A stretch of 64,000 nt of DNA from Aphrocallistes beatrix (Eukaryota; Porifera; Hexactinellida; Sceptrulophora; Aphrocallistidae): positions 2,771,001 through 2,835,000 of the forward strand of contig OY725506.1 in assembly GCA_963281255.1 (NCBI GenBank), read 5' to 3'. Positions 22,431-31,910 of this stretch are shown in pieces. The notes beneath the pieces were generated by a model. The model made no database searches, was not told the origin of the DNA, and saw nothing but the letters and a program-made list of their open reading frames with translations. The stretch's first letter is position 1. Each line of letters begins with the position of its first letter. Made by a program: the position numbers and the translations under genes.

Positions 22431-25400
22431 TTACAGTCTCTTATTCCCTTTCTTCTTAACGGACAAACTCTCACTCGTTAGTCTCTCCACTTCATCTTGC
22501 CGCTGAGAAAGCTGTTCATTCAGAGAGAGCATCGTCTCTGACATCACATTCAGTTGATGCTCATAACTTTTCTGTGTTGTCTCTAGATCTGATTGCAATT
22601 CGGTTATTTGCGTTGAACCGGCTGACATTAGTTTCGAGTCTTTCTTCCTCAAATGTTGAATGTGTGTCAAGTGTTTGGAGATGGATTTTATTTCATTGTA
22701 GAAGTAGGAAGACTTAGAATCGCTGGTTTGGATCTCTTCGTTCATTTGAGTGAGTTTTTGAGCGTAGAATTCCCTGAAAATATACAATTTTTGGGAATAA
22801 GAAAATTTAAAAAATGTGGACTTTATAAAGTTTAACCCATTGGTTCCCAACCTGGGGTCCATGGACCCCTTAGTGGTCCACAGAAGATATCAGGGGGTCC
22901 ACAGGATTCGAAATTTTGTATTACGCTTAATAGGAGGGGATCCACAGAATATATCCACAACCAAAAAAGGTAGATAACCGCTTGTTTAACCGAAGACTGC
23001 CAAAGCATGGGAGGTCTCAGGGTTGGGAGAGGACACTTCACACCCGGAATAGGTATGGTAGAAATAGTTCGACTTTCCAAGAAAGGAAATAGTTCACATG
23101 AAAACCATCATTAATCCTAATGATAAAAAGTCGAACTATTTCCTTTTTCGAAAAGTCGAACCATCTCCGCATTACTCCCGGAATATTTTCCCAAATTTAC
23201 CTGTTAGCCCCCTTGTGGGATCGACACTTTATCGAAACCAGGGTATTATACAGCTTCCAGAGATACGCTCCTAATCTAAAATTTCAAAATTTTCATACGC
23301 CTAAATCGATAAATAACATTATAATACAGTAGAACTCGGTTAGTACGTACTTTTTTCCGCTTCCCGAAGGGGTACGTACTAACCGAGTTCTACTGTATTA
23401 GGTAAATTGGGTATTTTTCTGGATTTTCACGCTCCTAGACACTTTGCGGCTTAAAGTAATAGGCCTAAAGGAGCGTCTCGCCATCTTAGATAATTCCTTG
23501 ATCGAAACGTTCCTTATAAATCACTATTGATAACTTTTCGAGGCCAAATTTTTACAAGAAAATATCATGATTACATTGAATGAATTCTTCGAATAATTCA
23601 TAGTTCCTGTGTTATGAATTATTCGAGAATTCATATTTCAGGAATTATGAATTATTCGAATTATTCAATTCATGAATTTGTCAACAACTTAGCTTATGAT
23701 TGAATAATTCATAATTCTTCGCCATTTTTAAATGAATTAGTCAACTTAAAAATTACGTCGAGGACGCAATAGTATACATGCCAACCTGAGCCATGATTAA
23801 AGCGGGACTCAGCGTTGAATTTGGCGGGACATGGCGGGACGCAATAGAAATGTACTATACATAGAATTAAAAAAGCGGGACATAATGGGGAAGTATCATG
23901 TAAAAGCGGAACACTCGTAAAAATAGCTCAATAGAAGAGTGAAAAAAGCGGGACGTCCCGCCAAAAACGGGACAGTTGGCAAGTATGCAATAGAAAAGTA
24001 GTACAGTAGAACTCGGTTAGTACTCGGGATAAGACGTACTTCGGCTTAGTACGTACTCATTTCTCTGAACCAGAATCCATTTAATATATAGATTCTTATA
24101 TACAGTCAGGTTCGCTTATTATGAACATTCGTTTATTATGAACTAACTCTCTGGTCCCAATTCAACAGGTTCCATAGGATTTGTATTAGGTCGAGTTCGC
24201 TTAATATGAAGTCTCTCTATTATGAACAGACTTTTCGGTCCCCTGGTGGTTCATAATAATCGACCCTGACTGTAATATCAACTCGTTTAGTACGCACTTA
24301 CGGATAGTACATACTTTTTCTGCTTCGTACTAACCGAGTTCTACTGTAAACGTTCTCGAGTCCACTGAACTTACCGAATCAACTTCTCTCGCTCCTCACT
24401 CACATCCGATGAAACCTCTAACTTAGTCTCACAATCTTCTAGGATTTGCATCTGAGGAGATTGCACAATCTCGGCAGAAGAATTGGAAGTACTATCCAGG
24501 AATCGAGACTCACAATTATCTATTATAGAATCGTTGAGGTTTATCAAATCGGTGCTAGAACTTGTCGTTGAGTTGTCTAAGTCATTGGTTAATTGCCCAG
24601 GTTCTTTCTGCCGACGTTTTCGCGGCAGTTTTAGCAGTTCTAACTCAATCTTTAGATTTTCGTTTTCTCTTTCAACTTGTGATAAGTTGTTCTGGGTCGA
24701 TTGTAGCTGAGATAGCAGGAAATCGCGAGGCTGCGGGGTTACAGAATCGCGGTTTTTATCAGGAAGGTATGTGAAGACTTGGTTGGATAAAGATAAGGTT
24801 ACTGGGTAGAGCAAAGATTGTGCAGGAGTGCCTTGAGAAAAAAAATAATTTAAGAATAATGAAACAAAAAGTTTCAATGGACAAACTCTTCAGTAAATTC
24901 AAATGTCCAAAACGTCAAAAATTAGAAAAAATAGGGTTTATTTGGTTCTTCTCACTATTTATAAAACATTTTTTTCATTGTCAGAGATGTGTTTTAATGA
25001 ACTACACTAGAACCGCGTTGATACGAACAGATATGACTCAGCAGGGTTGCCGTGAGAATAGAATTTCAATTCCCATTCCCACAGGATTTCTGTGGGAATT
25101 CCCACAGAAATCCACAGGAAATCCTACAGAAACGCACACGGAATCCCACAGGAAATCTCACAACTCAGTCATTCCCATTCCCATCCCATATGGGAATATG
25201 TGTGTTTTCTCATGGGAATTCCCACAGATTCCCATTCCCATGGCAACCCTGGTGACAGACCGGCATTTATGTATATTCAGGGGTCGTAATACTAGGCAGG
25301 CGTGCCACTGGCACACAAAGTCATAGATATATTAGCATTATAAGTAAACTGGCACACTTCATTCAAAAGGTTGCCGGCCTCTGAGATATGTTATCCTTAC

Positions 25401-28400
25401 AGACGAAAATATGTGTAAACCACCCAGGTTAATACGAATTTCGGATGATACGAACAAATAAATTTCGATCGTCCCTGGTGTTTGTATTAACGAAGTTCAA
25501 CTGTATTGTAACGCAGTGAGGAAAAGAAGAAATTTTCAAAATACAGTCGACTCCATTTAATAGGTTCACTGTTTAATCGGGCCACTTTTGGTAGGACCGG
25601 AATAGCTCTCACACATAGAAGCTAATACAAAATATTTTCGGTTAATAGGATTCTCCGCTTAATCGGGGCAAAATGTCCTCTGACCGATGTGACCCTATTA
25701 AGCGGAGTCGACTGTATATGTGACTTAAGTTAAACAGAGGGAAAATCTTAAAATGAAAACATCTCACCATCAAACAGCCGCATATACTGCTTGTTCCTCT
25801 CTCTCAATACTTCTGTCTCGCAGTTGTTTCGCGATGAAATTTGACTTTTAAGCGCGAGTTTGCCATACGAAATCAACACTGACATACTCTCCGTGAAATA
25901 ATGCATCAGCTTTTCAGTGGTGTTGATTAGATTGGCAAACGAGTTTAAAATGCATTGATTGTCAGGACTTAAGGAAGCAGTGTTGGCGTTTAAAGATGAG
26001 TTCTCTTCCAGTTTGATTTTATTCGTGTAGCAGAGAGCTATGTCATTCGTTTTATTCGACAATTGCAGTAGGTTTACTTGAATATTCTCAATCAAACGCG
26101 TGAAAGCATCTGGAGACGTGATTATATCATTGTGAAGGACGGCTATAATATTCAAAAGTTTTTCCAGCGGAATTGGAAAGCTTTCAATCAAAATTCCTAA
26201 CTTTTTGTTGCATTGTCGAAGTTCTAACTTAAGATTAATCTCTCTCGACTGTTCCTCCAAAAATAAAGCGTGAAATTTCGAGATAATTCGAATGTAACAA
26301 ACAAATTGACTAAATTTTCCGCGTAACTCACTGAAAATTTCGCGATTTATGATCTTGTTTACCATGCTATCAATTGTCTGTAAGATTAATAATAAACAAT
26401 TTTCTATCGGTTTTAAAAAGAATTTTGTTCGGTGCAATTTCTCGATTAGTTTTGCTTGAATTAAACTCAATTTTGAGTCGATTTCACAATGTGTGTTTTT
26501 TAAAGTGGATTCTAAATAGGTGTGAAAAAGCGAAGTCTGGGTGGTATAGGTGATGAAAATATTCGTAATTTGCTTAAAGACTTGAGTAAAGTTGCTATGG
26601 AGAGTATAATCAAACTGTGGAATGTTGTAAGTGTTAAATTCCGCAGTTTCGTCATCAATGAAAGGTAATCTCTCATTGATTAGTTGAGCATGCTTCTCTT
26701 CGAAAATCTTTTTAGAAACTTCCATCTTAGAAATATTCTCTCTCATTTCTGTAATTTGGTTGAATAGAATTCTAGAAGAGTAAAAGAAATAAAAATTTTT
26801 GGAAATGTCGGTTAACAGACCGATATTAGTCCATTAAAATCAGAGGTGTGAAAATATGAATATATACACTACCCGGACAAAAGTATTCGACCACCACGAA
26901 AACCTCCATACAAATAGTCTTAAAGTGGATATACTCAAACTGTAAGAAATATTCTATTTTGAATTTTAATTCGTAATCTACACATTCTATTACTCATAAT
27001 TGAAATCCTCAACTCAATGAATAGAATTCTAGAATTGTAAAAATAAACAAAAAATGTTAGAAATGTCGGTTAACAGACCGATATTAGTCCATTAAAATCA
27101 GAGGTGTGAAAATATGAATATATACATACGTTAATAACCCATAATATTAATCGAAAACTCACTTATTTTCTTGCGTTTTTTGCTCGAGAGTTGTGCTTAT
27201 TACCATTTGTTTACTTTCCAAATTCTTCATTTGTTGTGTAAACAAGTTTTGCTGTTGATCCTTCTCCAATCGAGCAGATTCACACTCTGACTTCAAACCT
27301 GAGATCTTCTCATCAAATTCGATAGACTAAAATATCCAAACATCTCACTTAAATACGCAGAAATTAGATCAAAGTAATCGATTACTTTTTTAAAAAAGTA
27401 ATCGTCAAGTAATCAGGCATTCAAGTAATCTATTTAAAAATGTTTCTTAAGATATTAAGATAGTTGCAATTTTGTCGTGATTTAGTCTGCCTTACAGTCA
27501 CAATCGATATCACTCGAAAAATCACAAAATTTGTCAATTTTTTAATTTTTTTTGATGCGTAATGATGACGTCATAACAGAGTGATGAGTAATCATTTTTT
27601 GATGATAATTGTATAATATGTGTCATATATTAATAATTTAATATACACATTCTATTAAAATTTCAGCCTTCTATCACTTAAAATGGCTGAGTTATGGTCG
27701 AAAAACTTAAATTTCTAATACTAAAGAATAGTTCGAATTGCAGATTTAGGAAATACGTAGTTCGACTTTTTACCATTAGGATTAATGGTGTTTTTTATGT
27801 GAACTATTTCCGTTTTTTTGCGAACTATTTACACTATACCCTAAATTTCATCGGTTAATTGGGAACTCCGCTTAATCGGGACAAAATATCCGGGACCAAA
27901 GTGCCCCGATTAACCCGAGCACGTCCAGGAATTTTGAATTGAAAGTGAAAGTTAATTGAAAGTAAACTGAAAATGAAAGTGAAAGCTGGGTCATTTCTAT
28001 TTATACCTTTGACCCCAAGTAATCCTCGGGTTAAGCGAAGTAACCTGAAAATACGGTGAGGCATCACCTGAAGACGTTTCTTGTTCGTGAGATCGAATAT
28101 CTCATTATGGAGAGTTTCGTTCTCAGAAATCTTATTGGCTAAATCCGTAGCAAACGCTTCTAAGCTTGTTCCGTCATGAGCCACAGAGTTGGGGAGACTG
28201 GTGGTGCTACTGGAGCGAGAACTGGGATTGGATTGAGGCGTCGTGGGACGCTTCGATTTCTTTATTGAAAGCAGAGATTGCAATTCTTCCTGCAAAATCT
28301 CAACTCTCTTAGAGAGTTGGTTGTTCCTAGAATGTAAGGAAATTGTGAATCTACAAAATACAGTCGACTCCGCTTAATAGGGTCAACCGCTTAATCGGGA

Positions 28401-29679
28401 CACTTTTGGCAGGACTGGAATAGCTCTCACACATAGAAGCTAATACAACATATTTTCGGTTAATAGGGTTCTCCGCTTAATCGGGGCAAAATGTCCTCTG
28501 ACCGATGTGACCCTATTAAGCGGAGTCGACTGTATAGCTGTCTTTAACAAGATGCAGAGATACGATTTTAAAAGTGGGTGGGAGTTGAAGTTCAAACCAA
28601 GGGGGTTAAAAGCTCCCATGAGGGGGGGGGGGCTAGAGAAACCTTGTGTTTAAGCCAAACAAATGGGGAGGGTTTGAATCCCTAGACGTCTAGGCTTCTG
28701 TTAACAGTGAAACACTTTATAAACCGAAGACAGAGGCTATTTTAAGATTTTTTGAAAAGATTTCTGGTTAAATCAAGGATATTTAGACAGAATTTCGCAT
28801 TAATTTGCCTTGAAAAATAGACGATGGTGATTTGTAGCGTCGACTCATTTAGGCCATCTCTAATTAAGCAAGAACAAAATGTTATAATTTGACCTTTTTA
28901 ACTCTAGATCAGTGATTCTCAAAGTGGGCCGTAGAGCCCTCCAGGGGGCGCTGAAAGGTTGTTGGGGGGCTCTATAATGTAAGGGGGCGCTGGGAGGGGC
29001 TAATGTGTTTTGTTAGCAATACATCTACGATATTTGAACCTCAAAAAATGTGTATTCCAGAATATTGATGGTCAATCTTTGAAACAAATTTCAACATTCA
29101 CTGTAGTTGTTAGAGCTAGAAAGTACAATAATCACACTGTCAATCGTTTCCCGTGACTAATTAATACAATAATTACACTGTTGATGGCTTACGGATCATG
29201 AGTAAGGGGAGGGGGCGGTGTCGACACTAAAATCCTGATTAGGGGGCGGTGTGCTAAATTAGTTTGAGAAACACTGCTCTAGATTATCGAAAAGTCGCGA
29301 TATCGCGGATGTCTCCAGCCATTTTCAATGGGAAATAAGCCATAAAGTTGTACCACTGTGGTACATTTCGGTAGTCTTAGGTTAAAGTTCCCAATAAATT
29401 TTGCAAGTTTGATCAATTCTCAATGGAAGTATTGTCGCTTCCTAAAATGTCCGAATCAATACTGTACCTGAATAGCAAAGATTCCACTTCGCTATCGAAC
29501 TGTCTCAGCTGCTTAGATTGTTCAATGATTTTGATTCGCTGTTCGTCACATTTCGATTCCGATTCACTCAAGGAATTCTGCAAAGATGAATTCTGCGATT
29601 TTTCTTCAGTCAATTCCTTTTGGATGAATTCATATTTCGTGGGTAATTCCGGGTCCAAAAAACCAGCGCCAATCTCCAT
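22431..29679 (-). CDS. PPP1R21: PPP1R21, FERRY-complex subunit
   Basis: Long coiled-coil protein. In vertebrates it is a core subunit of the Rab5-effector FERRY complex on early endosomes, which links mRNAs and ribosomes to endosomes. Six exons: about 29469-29679, 28071-28328, 27162-27327, 25769-26773, 24376-24832, 22431-22776. All junction phases agree. The N-terminal KLRAQ-type coiled coil crosses the first junction (ESLLFR then NNQLSKRVEILQEEL). The middle carries INERLPFIDDETAEFNTYNI, the counterpart of human INEKVPFND. The C-terminus (TQITELQSDLETTQKSYEHQ, MSETMLSLNEQLSQRQDEVE, then KKKGNKRL) closely tracks the human end. About 810 residues against about 780 in human. Introns hold many MITEs. 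Confidence 0.93.
22838..22983. mobile_element. hAT-type MITE, family O
   Basis: CATTGGTTCCCAACCTGGGG at left; the right end is eroded. Possible flanking duplication GTTTAACC. It lies 60 bp from the last acceptor of PPP1R21. Confidence 0.7.
23053..23181. mobile_element. MITE family M
   Basis: GTATGGTAGAAATAGTTCGA at left, inverted GTCGAACCATCTCCGCATTA at right. Confidence 0.7.
23327..23395. mobile_element. pogo-type MITE, family C (short internal deletion form)
   Basis: Both termini are present (CAGTAGAACTCGG ... CCGAGTTCTACTG) but only 69 bp separate the TA flanks. Confidence 0.8.
23560..23745. repeat. Dispersed repeat L (GAATTATTC-rich)
   Basis: Dense GAATTATTC / GAATAATTC words and a GAATTAGTCAACTT end, shared with 47321-47552, where the terminal inverted repeat is clearer. 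Confidence 0.6.
23774..23987. mobile_element. Dispersed element G
   Basis: ATACATGCCAACCTGAGCCA to GACAGTTGGCAAGTATG, uninterrupted copy. Confidence 0.8.
24004..24346. mobile_element. pogo-type MITE, family C, carrying a family E element
   Basis: CAGTAGAACTCGGTTAGTAC to ACCGAGTTCTACTG, TA flanks. The AT-rich middle is interrupted by 24103-24272. Confidence 0.85.
24103..24272. mobile_element. pogo-type MITE, family E, nested in C
   Basis: CAGTCAGGTTCGCTTATTAT to CGACCCTGACTG flanked by TA. It is younger than the family C copy around it. Confidence 0.85.
25005..25503. mobile_element. pogo-type MITE, family K, composite
   Basis: Left end CACTAGAACCGCGTTGATAC, right end AACGAAGTTCAACTG before TA. 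It carries the family N element 25042-25251 and further unmatched sequence. Confidence 0.65.
25042..25251. mobile_element. hAT-type MITE, family N, nested in K
   Basis: CAGGGTTGCCGTGAG to GGCAACCCTG. The body is mostly CCCACAGAAA and GGGAATTCCCA units. The flanks do not match clearly. Confidence 0.75.
25544..25714. mobile_element. pogo-type MITE, family A
   Basis: TA-flanked, complete. It lies 55 bp from the donor of the large PPP1R21 exon. Confidence 0.88.
26757..27125. repeat. 110-bp direct duplication around a PPP1R21 splice acceptor
   Basis: 26757-26873 and 27015-27125 are near identical (TGTCGGTTAACAGACCGATA, TTAGTCCATTAAAATCAGAG). The first copy includes the acceptor of the 25769-26773 exon; the second is a decoy. 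A Tc1-like end (CACTACCCGGACAAAAGTAT) lies between them. Confidence 0.8.
27480..27700. repeat. Dispersed repeat D (AT-rich part only)
   Basis: Matches TCGATATCACTCGAAAAATC and TGATGCGTAATGATGACGTC of the 5.4-kb copy. The GC-rich hairpin is absent. Confidence 0.65.
27728..27838. mobile_element. MITE family M (eroded)
   Basis: ATAGTTCGAATTGCAG, then the family centre ACCATTAGGATTAATGG and GAACTATTTCC. One end is truncated. Confidence 0.6.
27839..28047. mobile_element. pogo-type MITE, family B, carrying an insertion
   Basis: Interior CATCGGTTAATTGGGAACTC and right end GCGAAGTAACCTG. The left end is lost. Its TTAA is occupied by the element at 27914-28030. Confidence 0.7.
27914..28030. mobile_element. 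TTAA-flanked MITE (family J)
   Basis: CCCGAG ... CTCGGG with TTAA on each side (27910-27913, 28031-28034), inside a family B element. 117 bp, with GAAAGTGAAAGTTAATTGAA and TTTGACCCCAAGTAATC. Confidence 0.8.
28361..28532. mobile_element. pogo-type MITE, family A
   Basis: Complete and TA-flanked, 32 bp beyond the second PPP1R21 exon. Confidence 0.88.
28910..29276. mobile_element. hAT-type MITE, 367 bp
   Basis: CAGTGATTCTCAAAGTGGGC to AGTTTGAGAAACACTG with an exact 8-bp duplication CTCTAGAT (28902-28909 and 29277-29284). Only copy of this family in the window. Confidence 0.92.
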
Positions 29680-29918
29680 CTCAAATGCTTAATATATTAA
29701 CTAAGAATTCTGATACACAAAATGAAAAATTTGTTAAAAGGAATGTAAAAAAATAGATGTATTAGCTCGAAAACCTTCAGTGAAGCTATATGATGTCTAA
29801 TATACGCATTAATTCAATTTAGGAGTAATTTTGAGGTGTGAAACCAGTATCTACACAAAAAATATTCTACAATCACATCTAAATAGCTAGATTATGGAAT
29901 TTGAGGCTAAAGATATGT

Positions 29919-30070
29919 CAGTTAACTCCGCTTAATCAGGACAAGTTTCCAGGAACGGAATTGTTCCCATACATAGAAGCTAATACTAAATTTCATCGGT
30001 TAATTGGGAACTCCGGTTAAACGGAACAAAATATCTGGGACCAAAGTGTCCCATTAAGCGGAGTCACTTG
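29919..30070. mobile_element. pogo-type MITE, family B
   Basis: CAGTTAACTCCGCTTAATCA to AGCGGAGTCACTTG. It shares one TA with the family A element that follows, so the two are fused end to end. Confidence 0.8.
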
Positions 30071-30072
30071 TA

Positions 30073-30243
30073 CAATCGACTCCGCTTAATAGGGTCACAT
30101 TGGTCAGAAGACATTTTGCCCCGATTAAGCGGAGAACCCTATTAACCGAAAATATTTTGTGTTAGCTTCTATGTGTGAGAGCTATTCCGGTCCTGCCAAA
30201 AGTGTCCCGATTAAACAGTGACTCTATTAAGCGGAGTCGACTG
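30073..30243. mobile_element. pogo-type MITE, family A
   Basis: Complete, TA-flanked. It lies downstream of TMEM164 in the intergenic space. Confidence 0.88.
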
Positions 30244-30424
30244 TATATAATAGTTATATCAGAATCGGCAAACCGAAATCTCCAAATGTTACCCAAACCC
30301 AAAATTCCTCTGTACAAAATGATTTATACTTAAATTGCTATAACACAATGTACGAACAGACAAACTTTAAAAAGGCACCTCAGTACAATACATTGCCCTA
30401 AACACGTCCAGTCTTCACAGAATC

Positions 30425-31294
30425 TTAATCCTCCTTCACATGATTTCCGTGAGATTTCACCGCGAAATAATCAACTTTAGGAAGTAGCGGCACAATAACT
30501 TTACGGATGAAAAGCCCGTAAATCTTACCGAAAACAAGCAACAAAAAAGATTGATGGAAAATGGCAGCCAAGCGATAATTCGGTCCATTGAAAGGGTCTC
30601 TTTCAGCTGGACAGAGAATATAGTTGAGATTGACGTGAGTTAGCATCGCTAACGGTTGTAGAACGAAGTGATGCTGAATCCCAAAGAATATTCCGGTAAC
30701 AGCGACCCAACCCAAATTGAGAAAAGGTTCCAAACTCTCTGGACCCCAAATGTACACAAGATATGGCGGCACAATGAACGCAATGCAAATATGATGCAAA
30801 AAAAATGATATAAATTCTCCGTAAAAATAACGCCCTTCCATGTGAGCGAGAAAAATCGCGATAAAAGCACCGTAGACGTAATGCATCATCACACGTAAGA
30901 GACCGAATGAAAAACGGCCTGGCTTCGAGGCCAAAAGAATTAATTGCAAAACAGTTAGGATGTGACATGGATTTAAGAAAAAGAGAAGTTTCCGCGAAGC
31001 TATTTTATAACCAGTTTCAACGCCGAAAATAAGCGCGACTGTTAGCAAGAGGCAACGCTGGCCAAATGGATTTCTATCTTTTGGGTAGGTTTTAGGTAAA
31101 CCAATCATTTTCCAAGCGATTATGCCTGAAATCACCATTATAAGCGTCGATAATGATGTTTCATAAATCTTCTGTTTCAAGGTTAGAAATTCCGCACATT
31201 CTGAGCCTCCTTGACTAACTAAAGATGTGTTTAAACCTCCGTAGCAAACTTCTTCCAAATATTCTCTAATTTCTTGTATTTCTGTTTCAAACAT
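30425..31294 (-). CDS. TMEM164: TMEM164 acyltransferase-like membrane protein
   Basis: Multi-pass membrane protein of 289 residues in a single exon. In mammals TMEM164 is an acyltransferase that makes arachidonoyl ether phospholipids and promotes ferroptosis. Family landmarks seen: YGGLNTSLVSQGGSECAEFL near the start (human [20 protein letters not shown]), FGVETGYK, FFLNPCHIL, which holds the Cys reported as catalytic in human, FFLHHICIAF with the matching His, and VNLNYILCPAERDPFNGPNY. About seven hydrophobic segments. Length is close to human (297). The start Met is the first in frame. Intronless among intron-rich neighbours. Family assignment is strong; enzyme activity is inferred. Confidence 0.93.
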   Translation of the reverse strand: MFETEIQEIREYLEEVCYGGLNTSLVSQGGSECAEFLTLKQKIYETSLSTLIMVISGIIAWKMIGLPKTYPKDRNPFGQRCLLLTVALIFGVETGYKIASRKLLFFLNPCHILTVLQLILLASKPGRFSFGLLRVMMHYVYGAFIAIFLAHMEGRYFYGEFISFFLHHICIAFIVPPYLVYIWGPESLEPFLNLGWVAVTGIFFGIQHHFVLQPLAMLTHVNLNYILCPAERDPFNGPNYRLAAIFHQSFLLLVFGKIYGLFIRKVIVPLLPKVDYFAVKSHGNHVKED

Positions 31295-31910
31295 TCTGAA
31301 AGTTAAGGAGATAAGCTAACAAGCGAGAAAATCTGAAAAGAATTTCAAATTAGTTATCAAATACGATGAAAATTTATAAAAAATTGATTGGATTTTGTGC
31401 AATTGTTAGTCAAACGTTTTTTGATGAATATTTATGGGAAAACCAAGGAATTATTTTTAAAAATCGGTACAAATATATCCATTCTACCTTGAAAAGCAAT
31501 TCAAAGTTTCAAAGTTTGAAATAAGGACAAAGTTTGTATATGTTTCTTATACCAAAACAAGATTTGCCAAAGATTGGTAGCTAAATTTAAGCTAAAAGGA
31601 CATGTCCTTTTCTCCGAAATTTCAATTGTCAAGACATTTGAAACAAGGGAAGACATGATTCATGTTTAAGAGTATCTCCTATCAGGGGTGCAGAACTAGT
31701 TTTTGGCCAATTGAGGAGGGGCTTAGGGGGTGCAAAGTGCCCAGCTGGAAATTCGCATTGGTTTACAAGCAACAACGTAGAATAACCATGGATTTAGCCA
31801 TTATAACAAACATAAAATATATAACATACAAATCAGGAATTGTGCAAACAAATTTGCTTACCAAATAAGGTAAAAACAGGTGTGCATGAATACATTTATT
31901 GATGCGTTCA
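31295..31910. other. Gap between TMEM164 and DENND1
   Basis: Presumed TMEM164 promoter and DENND1 3' UTR. No element family was recognised and there is no convincing reading frame. Confidence 0.5.
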
